Below are positions 6,428 to 13,520 of a DNA stretch of 13,520 nt, one piece after another. The notes under the pieces are model-generated. The model saw only the letters and a list, made by a program, of their open reading frames with translations, did not search any database and was not told the DNA's origin. Made by a program: the position numbers and the translations under genes. The DNA comes from Paracoccaceae bacterium (lineage in GTDB: Bacteria; Pseudomonadota; Alphaproteobacteria; Rhodobacterales; Rhodobacteraceae), in NCBI GenBank assembly GCA_016764835.1, contig JAESRD010000038.1, positions 1-13,520 on the forward strand, read 5' to 3'. The stretch's first letter is position 1. Every line of letters begins with the position of its first letter.

Positions 6428-7921
6428 TTAGGCGCTTAGAGAGGATACTTCATCAAGTGGGTAAATCGGACGTGGCACTTTTTGATAGTCGAGAAGATTA
6501 TAATTGACTGTGCAAAGCGCCCCGCTGTCGCAGACAATAATCCGCCCGGCAATCGGGCCAAATGCAGCGCGAAAATGCTGCATAGATTTCAGCCCGACAA
6601 CATGCGCTTCTCGGGGATTGATGCCAAACATTTCAAACTGGTTCAGATCGTACATCTGGTGCGCAATACTGACGATGAGGATATCGATGCCGCCCACCTG
6701 CACCACTGCTGTCGCGCCATAATCGCGTTTCTGCCCGCCAATGATAGGGCCAGTGCCGATCACCACCCCTTGACCAAGCCATTTGATTACGCCCGTCACA
6801 CAGATCGGGCCGCCGCCATATTGCGGCGCTGTTTTGCCGCCCAGTTTGAGACTGACAGTCTCGCCTATGGATTTTTTTTGCAGCAGCGCGGCTGCCTCGG
6901 CATCTATGAGCGGGCCAAAACAAGCATTTTGAATGTCAGCATCAAGCAGCGCGCCGAGCAATGCGGTCGAATCTCCATAGGCGCCGGCGCCGGGATTATC
7001 GGCATAATCGGCAATGATCAACGGCCCGCTGCCGCCTTTCCAGTTGCGCGCGACCAGTGCCGCTTCATCAACCGATAGATAGGTGTTTAAGCAGTCAGCT
7101 CGTTTGTTCCAAATATCATCGGCAATTTCTTCTGCGATCTCTTGCGCGCCAGCCAGAGCAACCTCGGCGGTGACCAATACTGTGGGGCCAACATCACGAA
7201 TATCGGCGCACGGAAAAGCACCATTGATACTGACAGCGTAGACGCCCTTTCGGGCTTCAAAGGCGCGCGCCATTGCTTGGCGTTCAACCATCGGGCCAAT
7301 ATCTGTGCGGCCCCCATTGGCTTTTTCCAGCATCGGCCGGTAGGCGCGCACTGTTTCGGGGTTGATCTCGCCACTGATCGTACGCATCAGCAGCTCGGCC
7401 ACCCGCCTGCCTGTCATGCGCGAATCTACATGCGGATAAGTGGTGAGTGACACGAGGATCTGGGCTTGTTCACACATCACAGCGGTGACATTCGCATGCG
7501 GATCAAGCGAGACCGCGATCGGCAGGTCAGGGCCCACAATGGCGCGCATCCGGCGCAAGATTTCGCCCTCGCCATCCTCATAAGACGCGGTGACCATGGC
7601 CCCGTGCAGCATCAGCAAAACCCCGTCCCAGACGCCTGATTTGGCGGCGCTGAGCAGCGGGGCGCAGAGCGCTTCGAAAGCGCTGTCAGTCACCGGGCCG
7701 CCGGGGCCCGCCGAGGCGCTGATCACATGGGTTATGTCGCATTCATGCAATTGGGCAACATCAAGTACGCCAGCAAGCTCAGTATTGGCATCACCGCGGG
7801 CCGCAATCGCTGCGGGTCCGTCCAGCAGGTAGCGATTCTCAAAATCTGCTATATCTGTCGGGAAAATATTGAACGTGTTGGTTTCATGGTATATTTCGGC
7901 AGTCAAAATGCGGACACCCAT
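6428..7921 (-). CDS. M81-family (MlrC-like) metallopeptidase
   Basis: The 497-residue, probably cytoplasmic protein matches the M81/MlrC family, named for the enzyme that finishes microcystin breakdown in sphingomonads. Conserved blocks in order are HETNTF (12-17), a GPGGPV loop (72-77), LHGAM (105-109), SLDPHANVT (138-146) and TTYPHVD (160-166). The last two supply the Asp and His residues thought to bind zinc. A second half opens with ADYADNPGAGAYGD (304-317). Both family domains are complete at normal length. The ATG has AAAGGA (7930-7935) 8 nt upstream, overlapping the stop codon of the last ABC ATPase gene. It is therefore the last gene of the transporter operon and probably hydrolyses the imported compound. 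Microcystin itself is not implied, as most family members have unknown small peptide or amide substrates. Confidence 0.88.
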   Translation of the reverse strand: MGVRILTAEIYHETNTFNIFPTDIADFENRYLLDGPAAIAARGDANTELAGVLDVAQLHECDITHVISASAGPGGPVTDSAFEALCAPLLSAAKSGVWDGVLLMLHGAMVTASYEDGEGEILRRMRAIVGPDLPIAVSLDPHANVTAVMCEQAQILVSLTTYPHVDSRMTGRRVAELLMRTISGEINPETVRAYRPMLEKANGGRTDIGPMVERQAMARAFEARKGVYAVSINGAFPCADIRDVGPTVLVTAEVALAGAQEIAEEIADDIWNKRADCLNTYLSVDEAALVARNWKGGSGPLIIADYADNPGAGAYGDSTALLGALLDADIQNACFGPLIDAEAAALLQKKSIGETVSLKLGGKTAPQYGGGPICVTGVIKWLGQGVVIGTGPIIGGQKRDYGATAVVQVGGIDILIVSIAHQMYDLNQFEMFGINPREAHVVGLKSMQHFRAAFGPIAGRIIVCDSGALCTVNYNLLDYQKVPRPIYPLDEVSSLSA

Positions 7922-7933
7922 GGGTATGTTCCT

Positions 7934-8887
7934 TTATAGCGGGTGGTGACAGGCAACAGGGTGGCTGTCTTGTGTAGACAAGATTGGCGTCTCGTTCCGG
8001 CAAATGGCCGCCGCCCTTGGGCACCGCTCAGCAAAGGCGCAGCCCGGTGGCAGGTCAAACGGGCTGGGCACTTCGCCCTCCAGCGGTGCAATAATACGGC
8101 GCAGCTTTGGGTCTGGCGCAAAAGTGCTGTCCATCAATGTTGCCGTATAGGGGTGGCGCGCGGCGGCGTTTGTGTCGGGCAATGCCTCGACCACGCGGCC
8201 CAAATACATGACCATGATCTCATCGCAAAAGTAGCGCACAAGGCTGAGATCATGGCTGATGAACAGATAGGTCAGGCCCAGATCATCGCGTAATTGTTCC
8301 AAAAGGCTAATGATCTGCGCCTGAACTGACACGTCCAAAGACGCCGTTGGCTCATCCAAAACCAGCAGCGAAGGGCGTAGAGCCAAGGCGCGGGCAATGC
8401 CGACACGTTGCTTCTGACCACCAGAAAGCTGATGCGGAAAACTGCTGGCAAGGCCAGGGTTGAGGCCAACCATGTTCAACAGTTTATCGACCTCTTCTTC
8501 CTCAGTGCCGGTAGGCTTGCGCCCCTGCACCTCAAACGGCTCCATTACCGCGCGCGCAATCGTATAGCGCGGGTCAATCGCAGAATATGGGTCTTGAAAC
8601 ACCATCTGCATATCGGCCCGCAAGGCCCGCATCTGCGCTGGGGTTTTTGCCCGCAGATCACTGCCATCAAGTTTTACGCTGCCATTGCTCGGCTCGATCA
8701 ACCGCAAGATCAGCCGGGCCAAGGTAGATTTGCCGCAGCCCGACTCGCCGACAACGCCGACAACCCGCCCAGAGACCAGATCAAAGGATACATCATTGAC
8801 CGCATGCATGGCCCGGGCCTTGCGAAATGGGCCGCCAGAAATGGTGAAGCGTTTGGAAAGGTTGCGCACTTCGAGTTTGTTGGTCAT
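7934..8887 (-). CDS. peptide ABC transporter ATP-binding protein (DppF/OppF type)
   Basis: The 317-residue ATPase is the second of a pair powering a peptide-type importer at the inner membrane. It shows Walker A GESGCGKST (47-55), Q-loop Gln98, signature LSGGQ (154-158), Walker B LLVLDEP (174-180) and H-loop His212. The C-terminal extension typical of oligo/dipeptide importers carries four cysteines (283, 289, 296, 313; GCAFAERC...C...C), a pattern linked to an iron-sulfur cluster in this subfamily. The ATG at 8887 is chosen because it overlaps the TGA of the preceding ATPase gene as ATGA (8884-8887). The frame is open further upstream to 8962, but those codons lie inside the neighbour's C-terminal coding region and look out of family. 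Confidence 0.93.
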   Translation of the reverse strand: MTNKLEVRNLSKRFTISGGPFRKARAMHAVNDVSFDLVSGRVVGVVGESGCGKSTLARLILRLIEPSNGSVKLDGSDLRAKTPAQMRALRADMQMVFQDPYSAIDPRYTIARAVMEPFEVQGRKPTGTEEEEVDKLLNMVGLNPGLASSFPHQLSGGQKQRVGIARALALRPSLLVLDEPTASLDVSVQAQIISLLEQLRDDLGLTYLFISHDLSLVRYFCDEIMVMYLGRVVEALPDTNAAARHPYTATLMDSTFAPDPKLRRIIAPLEGEVPSPFDLPPGCAFAERCPRAAAICRNETPILSTQDSHPVACHHPL

Positions 8888-9840
8888 TGCACCGCTCCGG
8901 CAAAATGGCAGGCGGCAGCACTTTGGCCCTTGGTCACAAAACCCGGCCTGTCTGTGGAACAAATCGCTTGCGCAGCCTTGCAGCGCGGATGAAACGCGCA
9001 GCCTTTGGGATAGTTGACCACCGTCGGCACAGTGCCGGGAATACCAGTCAGATGCTCATCCTCGCTCAGACCTTTCGGGATGCAGCCAATAAGCGCTTGA
9101 GTATAGGGGTGCTGCGGCGCATGAAAAATATCCTCTACCGGCCCATGTTCAATCGCCCGGCCTGCATACATTACCACCACTTTGTCACAAGTTTGGGCGA
9201 CGACGCTCATGTCATGGGTGATCAGCACCAGCGCCAGATCACGCTTCTTAACCAGATCATCAAGCAGCCGAATAATCTGCGCCTGCACGGTGACATCAAG
9301 CGCCGTGGTCGGCTCATCGGCCACCAGCACATCCGGGTCTGCGGCCAGCGCCATGGCAATGACAATACGTTGTTTCATACCGCCAGACATCTGGTGCGGA
9401 TAACGGTCGCAGATCGTTTTTGGCTCAGGTATCCGCAATGTGCCCAGAATTTCGATTGTCCGCGCCCGCGCCTCGCGCGATGTCATGCCAAGATGCAGCT
9501 TGGCAACCACATCCACCTGCGGGCCAATCTTTTGTAGCGGGTCGAGCGAGGTCATCGGGTTTTGGGTAATCAGCCCCAAACGGCCACCGCGCAGCTTGCG
9601 GTAGACAGGCTCGGCCAATGTGGTCAGCTCTTGGCCGTCAAAGATGATAGAGCCTGCGGTGATCCGCCCGCCTGACAAAGGCAGCAAGCCCATAATGCTC
9701 ATAGCCGTCAGTGACTTGCCTGAGCCGCTTTCGCCAACTATGCCAAGTGTCTCGCCCTTGGCCAGTGAAAAGCTGACACCAGAAAGCGGGGCAATCGGGC
9801 CAAAGGCAACTTCAAGATCGCGGACTTCAAGCATGTTCAC
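8884..9840 (-). CDS. peptide ABC transporter ATP-binding protein (DppD/OppD type)
   Basis: The 318-residue ATPase partners the DppF-type protein in one transporter. Marks are Walker A GESGSGKS (37-44), Q-loop Gln93 (ITQNPMTSLDP), signature MSGGM (151-155, the usual DppD variant of LSGGQ), Walker B VLVADEP (171-177) and H-loop His209. The oligopeptide C-terminal region has Cys281, 287, 294 and 311 in the GCAFHPRC...C...C pattern. Start and stop both take part in ATGA overlaps, with the permease gene upstream (9837-9840) and the DppF-type gene downstream (8884-8887), so translation is probably coupled. All catalytic residues are present and nothing is truncated. Confidence 0.93.
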   Translation of the reverse strand: MNMLEVRDLEVAFGPIAPLSGVSFSLAKGETLGIVGESGSGKSLTAMSIMGLLPLSGGRITAGSIIFDGQELTTLAEPVYRKLRGGRLGLITQNPMTSLDPLQKIGPQVDVVAKLHLGMTSREARARTIEILGTLRIPEPKTICDRYPHQMSGGMKQRIVIAMALAADPDVLVADEPTTALDVTVQAQIIRLLDDLVKKRDLALVLITHDMSVVAQTCDKVVVMYAGRAIEHGPVEDIFHAPQHPYTQALIGCIPKGLSEDEHLTGIPGTVPTVVNYPKGCAFHPRCKAAQAICSTDRPGFVTKGQSAAACHFAGAVQ

Positions 9841-10709
9841 GCCCCCTTTATCCGGTCGCGGATATCAAGCGCACGGATCAGCTCATCGCCAAATAGGTTC
9901 ACGGCAATCACCGTCACCGCCACGGCAACGCCCGGAAAGATGATAACCCACGGGCTGAGGAAAAGCTGCGCCGTGCCGCTTGACATCATCGCCCCCCAAC
10001 TAGGGGTCGGCGGCTGCGCGCCAAGGCCAAAGAAGCCCAATGTCGCCTCCAGCACAATGCCGTCACCAATCGCCAGCATGCCGACCACAATCACCGGCGC
10101 AATCGCATTTGGTAGCAGATGTTTGAGCAAAATATGACTTGGTTTAGCGCCAAGGTTTATCGTCGCCTCAATAAACGTCTCGCCCTTAAGCCGCACGATC
10201 TGCGCCCGTGTCAGCCGGGTGAACTGCGCCAGATAGGCAATGGCAATCGCAAATGTCGTCGAGGTCAGGCCGGGGCCAATAATGGCCACGAATATCAGCG
10301 CGATCAAAATGTCGGGGAAGGACCAAGTCAGGTCAACGACCGTCATCACCGCGCGCTCAAAGAAGCCGCCAAAGTAGCCCGCCGCCGCCCCCAGCGCCAT
10401 GCCAACGCTGACCGAGATCGAGATCGCGGTGGCGCTGACAGAAAGCGACGTGCGCGCGCCGTATATCACCCGCGAAAGCACGTCGCGGCCAAACTGGTCT
10501 GTGCCAAGCAAATGCGGCCAGCCCGGCGGCGCATTGCCGTTCATCAGGTCTTGCTTGGCATAGTCAAACGGAATGATCCACGGCGCAAAAATAGCCGTTA
10601 GAACCAGCAAGATGAGAAACCCACCTGCAATCCTGCCGAGCCAAGAGCCAAAGGCACGGCTGACAGCGGTTTTTCTAAGCCCGAGCACGGCGCTTGATAT
10701 AGATGTCAT
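9837..10709 (-). CDS. peptide ABC transporter permease (DppC/OppC type)
   Basis: The 290-residue inner-membrane permease has the DppC plan: a first helix (about 24-46), then the subfamily mark LGTDQFGRDVLSRVIYGAR, and five further helices. The cytoplasmic coupling loop EATINLGAKPSHILLKHLLPN corresponds to the EAA motif that docks onto the ATPases. The ATG at 10709 is preferred because it forms an ATGA overlap with the stop of the upstream permease gene (10706-10709). A longer frame to 10805 would add 32 Cys/Arg/Gly-rich residues that do not look like a permease N-terminus and lie inside the neighbour gene. It pairs with the DppB-type subunit to form the channel. Confidence 0.92.
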   Translation of the reverse strand: MTSISSAVLGLRKTAVSRAFGSWLGRIAGGFLILLVLTAIFAPWIIPFDYAKQDLMNGNAPPGWPHLLGTDQFGRDVLSRVIYGARTSLSVSATAISISVSVGMALGAAAGYFGGFFERAVMTVVDLTWSFPDILIALIFVAIIGPGLTSTTFAIAIAYLAQFTRLTRAQIVRLKGETFIEATINLGAKPSHILLKHLLPNAIAPVIVVGMLAIGDGIVLEATLGFFGLGAQPPTPSWGAMMSSGTAQLFLSPWVIIFPGVAVAVTVIAVNLFGDELIRALDIRDRIKGA

Positions 10710-11635
10710 TTCTTTGCCTCTCTGACCCGTGGGTCCATTGCGGCCTGTGCCACATCTCCAACCAACGTGCCGATCATGACGGCAAGCGCCAGCATCAAAA
10801 GACAAGCCTGAACAACGGGATAGTCGCGCTGGCCAAGTGCGCGGATAAGCAGCGAGCCCAGTCCGGGGCGGCCAAACACAAACTCAACAGTCACTGCGCC
10901 GCCCAAGATCCAGCCGATCCGCAGCGCCAAAATGGTCACCACCGGCAACATGGCATGCGGCAACAAATGCCGCATGAGAATGCTGGTCGAAGACAGGCCC
11001 TTGGCATGCAGCAGCACAACAAAATCCTCGCGCCGCACATCCATAAGCGCCACGCGGGTCACCCGCGCCACCAATGCCACGCCGCCAAAACCAATGGTCA
11101 ACACAGGCAGCACCAGGCTCTCCCAGCCGCGCGCGCCCGATACAGGAAACCATTGCAGCCGCACCGCAAAGAACAAGATCATCAACAGCGCCAGCCAGAA
11201 ACCGGGCACAGTCGAGCCCAACAATATGAACCCGCGCATGAAGTTTGCGACAGCGGCCGAGCGTGTGACGGCCGAGATCGTTCCAAAAATTATGCCTACA
11301 ATGCTGGAAAACGCAAAAGCCAGCCCGCCCAGCTGCAACGAATAGGGCAAGTTCTGCGCAATAAGATCGGCCACCGGCCGGCGCAGCACAATCGCGTCGC
11401 CAAAGTCGCCCTGAAACATGGCGGCAATCCAGCGAAAATATTGGGTGAAGAGCGGCTGATCGAGCCCGTATTTTGCAATCAATCGCGCGCGGTCATCAGG
11501 CGATGAGCCGACACGAATAAGATTATCAATCGGGTCGCCCGGTAGCAAATGTACGATCATGAAGATCACGACCGATATCGAGATAGATACCGGGATCAGC
11601 ATCAATGCCCGAAAGAATGTATATCGCAGCAGCAT
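10706..11635 (-). CDS. peptide ABC transporter permease (DppB/OppB type)
   Basis: The 309-residue permease is the first channel subunit. It begins with the family start LLRYTFFRALMLIPVSISIS, then FMIVHLLPGDP, a periplasmic segment with AKYGLDQPLFTQYFRW and GDFGDAI, and five more helices. The EAA-type loop reads REDFVVLLHAKGLSSTSILM followed by RHLLPHA. The ATG at 11635 is preferred to a GTG nine codons earlier (11662), because the GTG lies in a stable stem-loop and the extra residues (NITQKDNP) are atypical; only a weak AGAAAG precedes the ATG. It follows the binding-protein gene after a 67-bp gap and overlaps the next permease gene by ATGA. Confidence 0.9.
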   Translation of the reverse strand: MLLRYTFFRALMLIPVSISISVVIFMIVHLLPGDPIDNLIRVGSSPDDRARLIAKYGLDQPLFTQYFRWIAAMFQGDFGDAIVLRRPVADLIAQNLPYSLQLGGLAFAFSSIVGIIFGTISAVTRSAAVANFMRGFILLGSTVPGFWLALLMILFFAVRLQWFPVSGARGWESLVLPVLTIGFGGVALVARVTRVALMDVRREDFVVLLHAKGLSSTSILMRHLLPHAMLPVVTILALRIGWILGGAVTVEFVFGRPGLGSLLIRALGQRDYPVVQACLLMLALAVMIGTLVGDVAQAAMDPRVREAKK

Positions 11636-11659
11636 TGGGTTATCTTTCTGGGTGATGTT

Positions 11660-11686
11660 CACCCATCCCCGCGCCGGGAATGGGTG
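11660..11686 (-). other. strong stem-loop between the binding-protein and permease genes
   Basis: Arms CACCCATCCCCG (11660-11671) and CGGGAATGGGTG (11675-11686) pair over 12 positions with one mismatch, which is a U-G pair in the operon mRNA; the loop is 3 nt. The operon transcript has no U-run after it, so it is more likely an mRNA 3'-end protector or partial attenuator that lets the binding protein be made in excess. On the plus strand it is followed by TTTT and could stop antisense transcripts. Confidence 0.6.
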
Positions 11687-11702
11687 TTTTCATCGGCCTA
11701 GC

Positions 11703-13280
11703 TTACTCAACCACAGACATGTCGAGCACAGTTTGCGACCTAAACCGCGTGCCTTGAACCACTTCAGGTACACTCACCCGGTCCAGATTATAGGCAATGT
11801 TCTTGGTCGGCTGATAGATCGGTACAAACAGATGCTGAGCCAGAACATATTCATGATAGGCGGTGAAATTGGCAATCCGCTCATCTGAATTATTGCTCTC
11901 CTCCATCGCCACATCATTCAAGCGCTGGCCCTCATCATCAACCCACATCGACACATTCGGATAGCCGATCCGCTCGCCAGAAAAGAACCAGTCCAAAATG
12001 TCGGAATTGTTCCAATCATAGCCGCGCACCGCCAGCTGATGCCTGTTGTTTTTATATTCATCGCGAATGGTCGAGCTATCAAAAACGGTGATCACCGCTT
12101 CCATGCCAATATCGGCCAGTTGCGCCTGAACCACCTGCGTCAGCGTGGTAAACTCTGTGCCATTCTGGGTGAATAGGCTGACCGACAAAGGCGTGCCGTC
12201 TTTGACCCGAATATTATCGTCGCCCATGACCCAGCCCGCGGCGTCCAACAAAGCATTGGCCCGCTCAAGATCATAAGAGACGTTAAGCGACCGATCGACC
12301 ACCGCTTCTGGCAGCGAGCTGATCAGGAAGTTATGCGCCGGTGCGCCAACCCCATTATAAATCGAGGCGACAATCGCTTCTTGGTTGATCGCCAGCCCGG
12401 TTGCTTGGCGCACATTGATGTCGTCAAACGGCGGCGCGGTGACATTGATCGGCATATAGTGAATGCCCGTGCCCGGCATCTGAATGATGGTGATATTGCT
12501 CTCAACTTTCAGGATTTCGAGAAACGCTGTCGGCACGCCCAGCAGCATATCAATCCCGCCGGTCTTCAGCTCCAAAAACGCGGTTGACTGGTCAGGGATC
12601 TCGCGAAAAGTGATCTGGCCAATATGCGCCGCACCTTGGTTTTCTGACAGGTCAGAGGCCCAAGCATAGTCTGCGTTGCGCACCAGCACGGTTTCCAAGC
12701 CAATGGCAAAACTGTCAAGCATGAACGGCCCGGTGCCAACAGCGGCCGAGACGCCAAATTCGTCGCCCAGCTCATCATAAGCCACCTGCCCCGGTATGCC
12801 CATAAAAGTAGAGGACAGATTATAAAGCAAGTTCGGCTCTGGCCGAGACATAACCAGCTTAACCGTCAGCTCGTCAATAACCTCGACCGATGCAACTGCA
12901 CCAACCAGATAGGCATTGTCAGTGTCAGCAAAATCAGGGATCCAGTCAGCCACAGTTTGGGCATTAAACGGCGTGCCGTCATGGAAGGTCACGCCCGCTT
13001 TCAAATGAAACACCCAAGACATGCCGTCAGCGGCCTCATCCCATGATGTTGCCAGATGCGGGTGGTAAGATTGATCAGCGTCCTGCTCAACCAAACGGTC
13101 ATAAATCAGCGATGCAGCTGAGTTCAGGTTGCTCGACGTGATCGGGTTGTAAGATGTCGCCCCCAGCTCATCTGACGAAAAGGCGATTGTTATATCCTGC
13201 GCCAGTGCGGCGGTGGACATAAAACTGGCAGCGAGCAGCGCCGTTCCTGAAAACAGGCTTATCTTGGTCCTATTGGGCAT
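11703..13280 (-). CDS. periplasmic solute-binding protein of a peptide-type ABC transporter (SBP_bac_5 family)
   Basis: The 525-residue precursor has a Sec signal peptide: basic start MPNRTK, hydrophobic core to about residue 21, and an Ala-Leu-Ala cleavage site after residue 27. No lipobox is present, so the mature protein is free in the periplasm. The mature part has family-5 binding protein features: LIYDRLVEQD, HPHLATSW, FHLKAGVTFHDGTPFNA and a VGTGPFMLDSF block. The ATG at 13280 is chosen because AAAAGGA (13289-13295) is 8 nt upstream; an ATG six codons earlier (13298) has no site. It captures the substrate for the two permeases and two ATPases encoded downstream. Family members carry peptides, nickel, glutathione, sugars or opines, so the ligand cannot be read from the sequence. 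Confidence 0.92.
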   Translation of the reverse strand: MPNRTKISLFSGTALLAASFMSTAALAQDITIAFSSDELGATSYNPITSSNLNSAASLIYDRLVEQDADQSYHPHLATSWDEAADGMSWVFHLKAGVTFHDGTPFNAQTVADWIPDFADTDNAYLVGAVASVEVIDELTVKLVMSRPEPNLLYNLSSTFMGIPGQVAYDELGDEFGVSAAVGTGPFMLDSFAIGLETVLVRNADYAWASDLSENQGAAHIGQITFREIPDQSTAFLELKTGGIDMLLGVPTAFLEILKVESNITIIQMPGTGIHYMPINVTAPPFDDINVRQATGLAINQEAIVASIYNGVGAPAHNFLISSLPEAVVDRSLNVSYDLERANALLDAAGWVMGDDNIRVKDGTPLSVSLFTQNGTEFTTLTQVVQAQLADIGMEAVITVFDSSTIRDEYKNNRHQLAVRGYDWNNSDILDWFFSGERIGYPNVSMWVDDEGQRLNDVAMEESNNSDERIANFTAYHEYVLAQHLFVPIYQPTKNIAYNLDRVSVPEVVQGTRFRSQTVLDMSVVE

Positions 13281-13324
13281 TAGAATCGTCCTTTTCATAT
13301 CTAGGGTCAGGACCTATTGATTTT

Positions 13325-13354
13325 ATCATAGAAGTCTGAATCACTGCTCCCCAA
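13325..13354 (-). promoter_or_regulatory. possible promoter of the ABC transporter-peptidase operon
   Basis: On the minus strand TATGAT (13325-13330, five of six matches to TATAAT) lies 18 nt after TTGGGG (13349-13354, three of six matches to TTGACA). The weak -35 box falls in the loop of the insertion-sequence terminal stem, so the operon may be driven by a hybrid promoter formed with the IS remnant. A transcript would start about 30-40 nt before the binding-protein ATG. This is a sequence match only. Confidence 0.3.
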
Positions 13355-13404
13355 TAGGAGCAGTGATATGAGTGATCTTTTCTGGCTTTCGGATGCACAA
13401 ATGA
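13331..13404 (+). mobile_element. left-end remnant of an IS5-family insertion sequence
   Basis: About 74 bases resemble the left end of an IS5-type element: a terminal region GAAGTCTGA leading into a perfect stem (arms ATCACTGCTCC and GGAGCAGTGAT, 6-nt loop), followed at once by the transposase start. The rest of the element is missing, so it cannot move by itself. The outer boundary is a guess because the terminal repeat partner is not in the window; the inner break lies near 13400-13407. Confidence 0.6.
13340..13367. repeat. perfect 11-bp inverted repeat at the IS end
   Basis: ATCACTGCTCC (13340-13350) and GGAGCAGTGAT (13357-13367) are exact reverse complements around CCAATA. The second arm abuts the transposase ATG, so a hairpin in the mRNA would hide the start codon region. 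Such sub-terminal hairpins are known in insertion sequences to limit transposase translation. Confidence 0.8.
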
Positions 13405-13418
13405 GAATTAACCGATAA
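13368..13418 (+). pseudogene. IS5-family transposase, first ~12 codons only
   Basis: The frame reads MSDLFWLSDAQM then RINR and a stop (TAA 13416-13418). The first dozen residues match the well-known opening of IS5-family transposases (MSDLFWLSDxQM), which normally run on for hundreds of residues to a DDE catalytic domain. Everything after residue 12-14 is replaced by unrelated AT-rich DNA, so this is a broken copy without catalytic residues. Confidence 0.7.
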
Positions 13419-13520
13419 TTATGAAATTAATGTTTACGATTATAAAAAGCCCACTTATAATTCAAACCAGTTAATTCCAGTTATTGGTGCGAATCCAGAC
13501 GATGGTTTTAAAATAGGAAT
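13405..13520 (+). pseudogene. fragment of an AT-rich gene, possibly an outer-membrane beta-barrel (Omp85-type) protein of Bacteroidetes style
   Basis: From 13405 to the window end 38 codons are open in one frame, after a TGA at 13402-13404. They read ELTDNYEINVYDYKKPTYNS, then NQLIPVIGANPDDGFKIG. The strand-like make-up and the IPxxGxNPDDGxxxG pattern recall the start of the C-terminal beta-barrel found in Bacteroidetes surface-antigen or phosphatase-barrel proteins, from memory of the family. GC is about 29% (34 of 116 by hand count), far below the rest of the window. It has no start codon of its own and is joined directly to the IS remnant. It may continue beyond the window. Confidence 0.45.

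Noticed and set aside
6482..7078. 198-codon plus-strand open frame opposite the M81 peptidase gene
   Set aside because: Antisense to a well-conserved peptidase and without ribosome binding site or recognisable motifs.
8888..8962. N-terminal extension of the DppF-type ATPase
   Set aside because: The added 25 residues are Cys/Arg-rich out-of-frame readings of the neighbouring ATPase gene; the ATGA-linked start gives a normal family N-terminus.
10710..10805. N-terminal extension of the DppC-type permease
   Set aside because: The 32 added residues do not resemble a permease start and lie within the DppB-type gene; the ATGA-linked ATG is better.
10703..11506. 267-codon plus-strand open frame opposite the DppB-type gene
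   Set aside because: Its product is rich in His, Gln, Arg and Lys in the way of antisense frames of GC-rich membrane-protein genes, has no family resemblance, and the opposite strand is a clear permease.
11660..11686. Stem-loop as an intrinsic terminator of the operon
   Set aside because: On the minus strand no U-run follows and the permease genes lie directly downstream; a processing or stabilising role fits better.
1..13520. CRISPR array, tRNA or rRNA genes, toxin-antitoxin or phage-defence genes
   Set aside because: No spaced direct repeats, cloverleaf sequences or matching protein families were seen by eye; a dedicated tRNA or CRISPR search was not possible.

Overview
The window looks like chromosomal DNA of a marine-type alphaproteobacterium, probably near Rhodobacterales. 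This rests on the moderately high GC, a TRAP transporter end, a membrane class III adenylate cyclase, a zeta-class GST and a dipeptide-type ABC operon; it is an inference from gene content only. The last ~115 bases are very different (about 29% GC by hand count) and look foreign.

Layout. (1) 1-180 (+): C-terminal end of a TRAP transporter large permease (DctM type). (2) 167-2216 (-): a membrane protein with three helices and a cyclic-nucleotide-binding-like domain (Popeye-like), followed by a membrane adenylate cyclase. The pair suggests a local cAMP maker and sensor. (3) 2387-3028 (-): maleylacetoacetate isomerase-type glutathione transferase. (4) 3355-4068 (+): XRE-type HTH fused to a 2TM membrane domain, with a strong internal ribosome binding site that could give an HTH-less second product. 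(5) 4117-5280: divergent TetR regulator (-) and small four-helix DUF6326-type membrane protein (+), sharing a promoter region with two matching palindromes. (6) 5277-6230 (-): zinc-free medium-chain dehydrogenase/quinone reductase-like enzyme. (7) 6428-13280 (-): a six-gene operon reading secreted solute-binding protein, two permeases, two ATPases, then an M81/MlrC-family metallopeptidase. The four membrane/ATPase genes are chained by ATGA overlaps and the peptidase starts 12 nt after the last ATPase.

The operon probably imports a peptide or peptide-like compound and hydrolyses it in the cytoplasm. A strong stem-loop between the binding-protein gene and the permeases may set the excess of binding protein over permease.

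(8) 13331-13520: left end of an IS5-type insertion sequence (a perfect 11-bp terminal stem, then the first ~12 codons of the transposase), broken and joined to an AT-rich fragment. That fragment reads as 38 open codons resembling an outer-membrane beta-barrel protein of Bacteroidetes type. It is either a transferred piece or a chimeric assembly join. No tRNA, rRNA or CRISPR array was seen.
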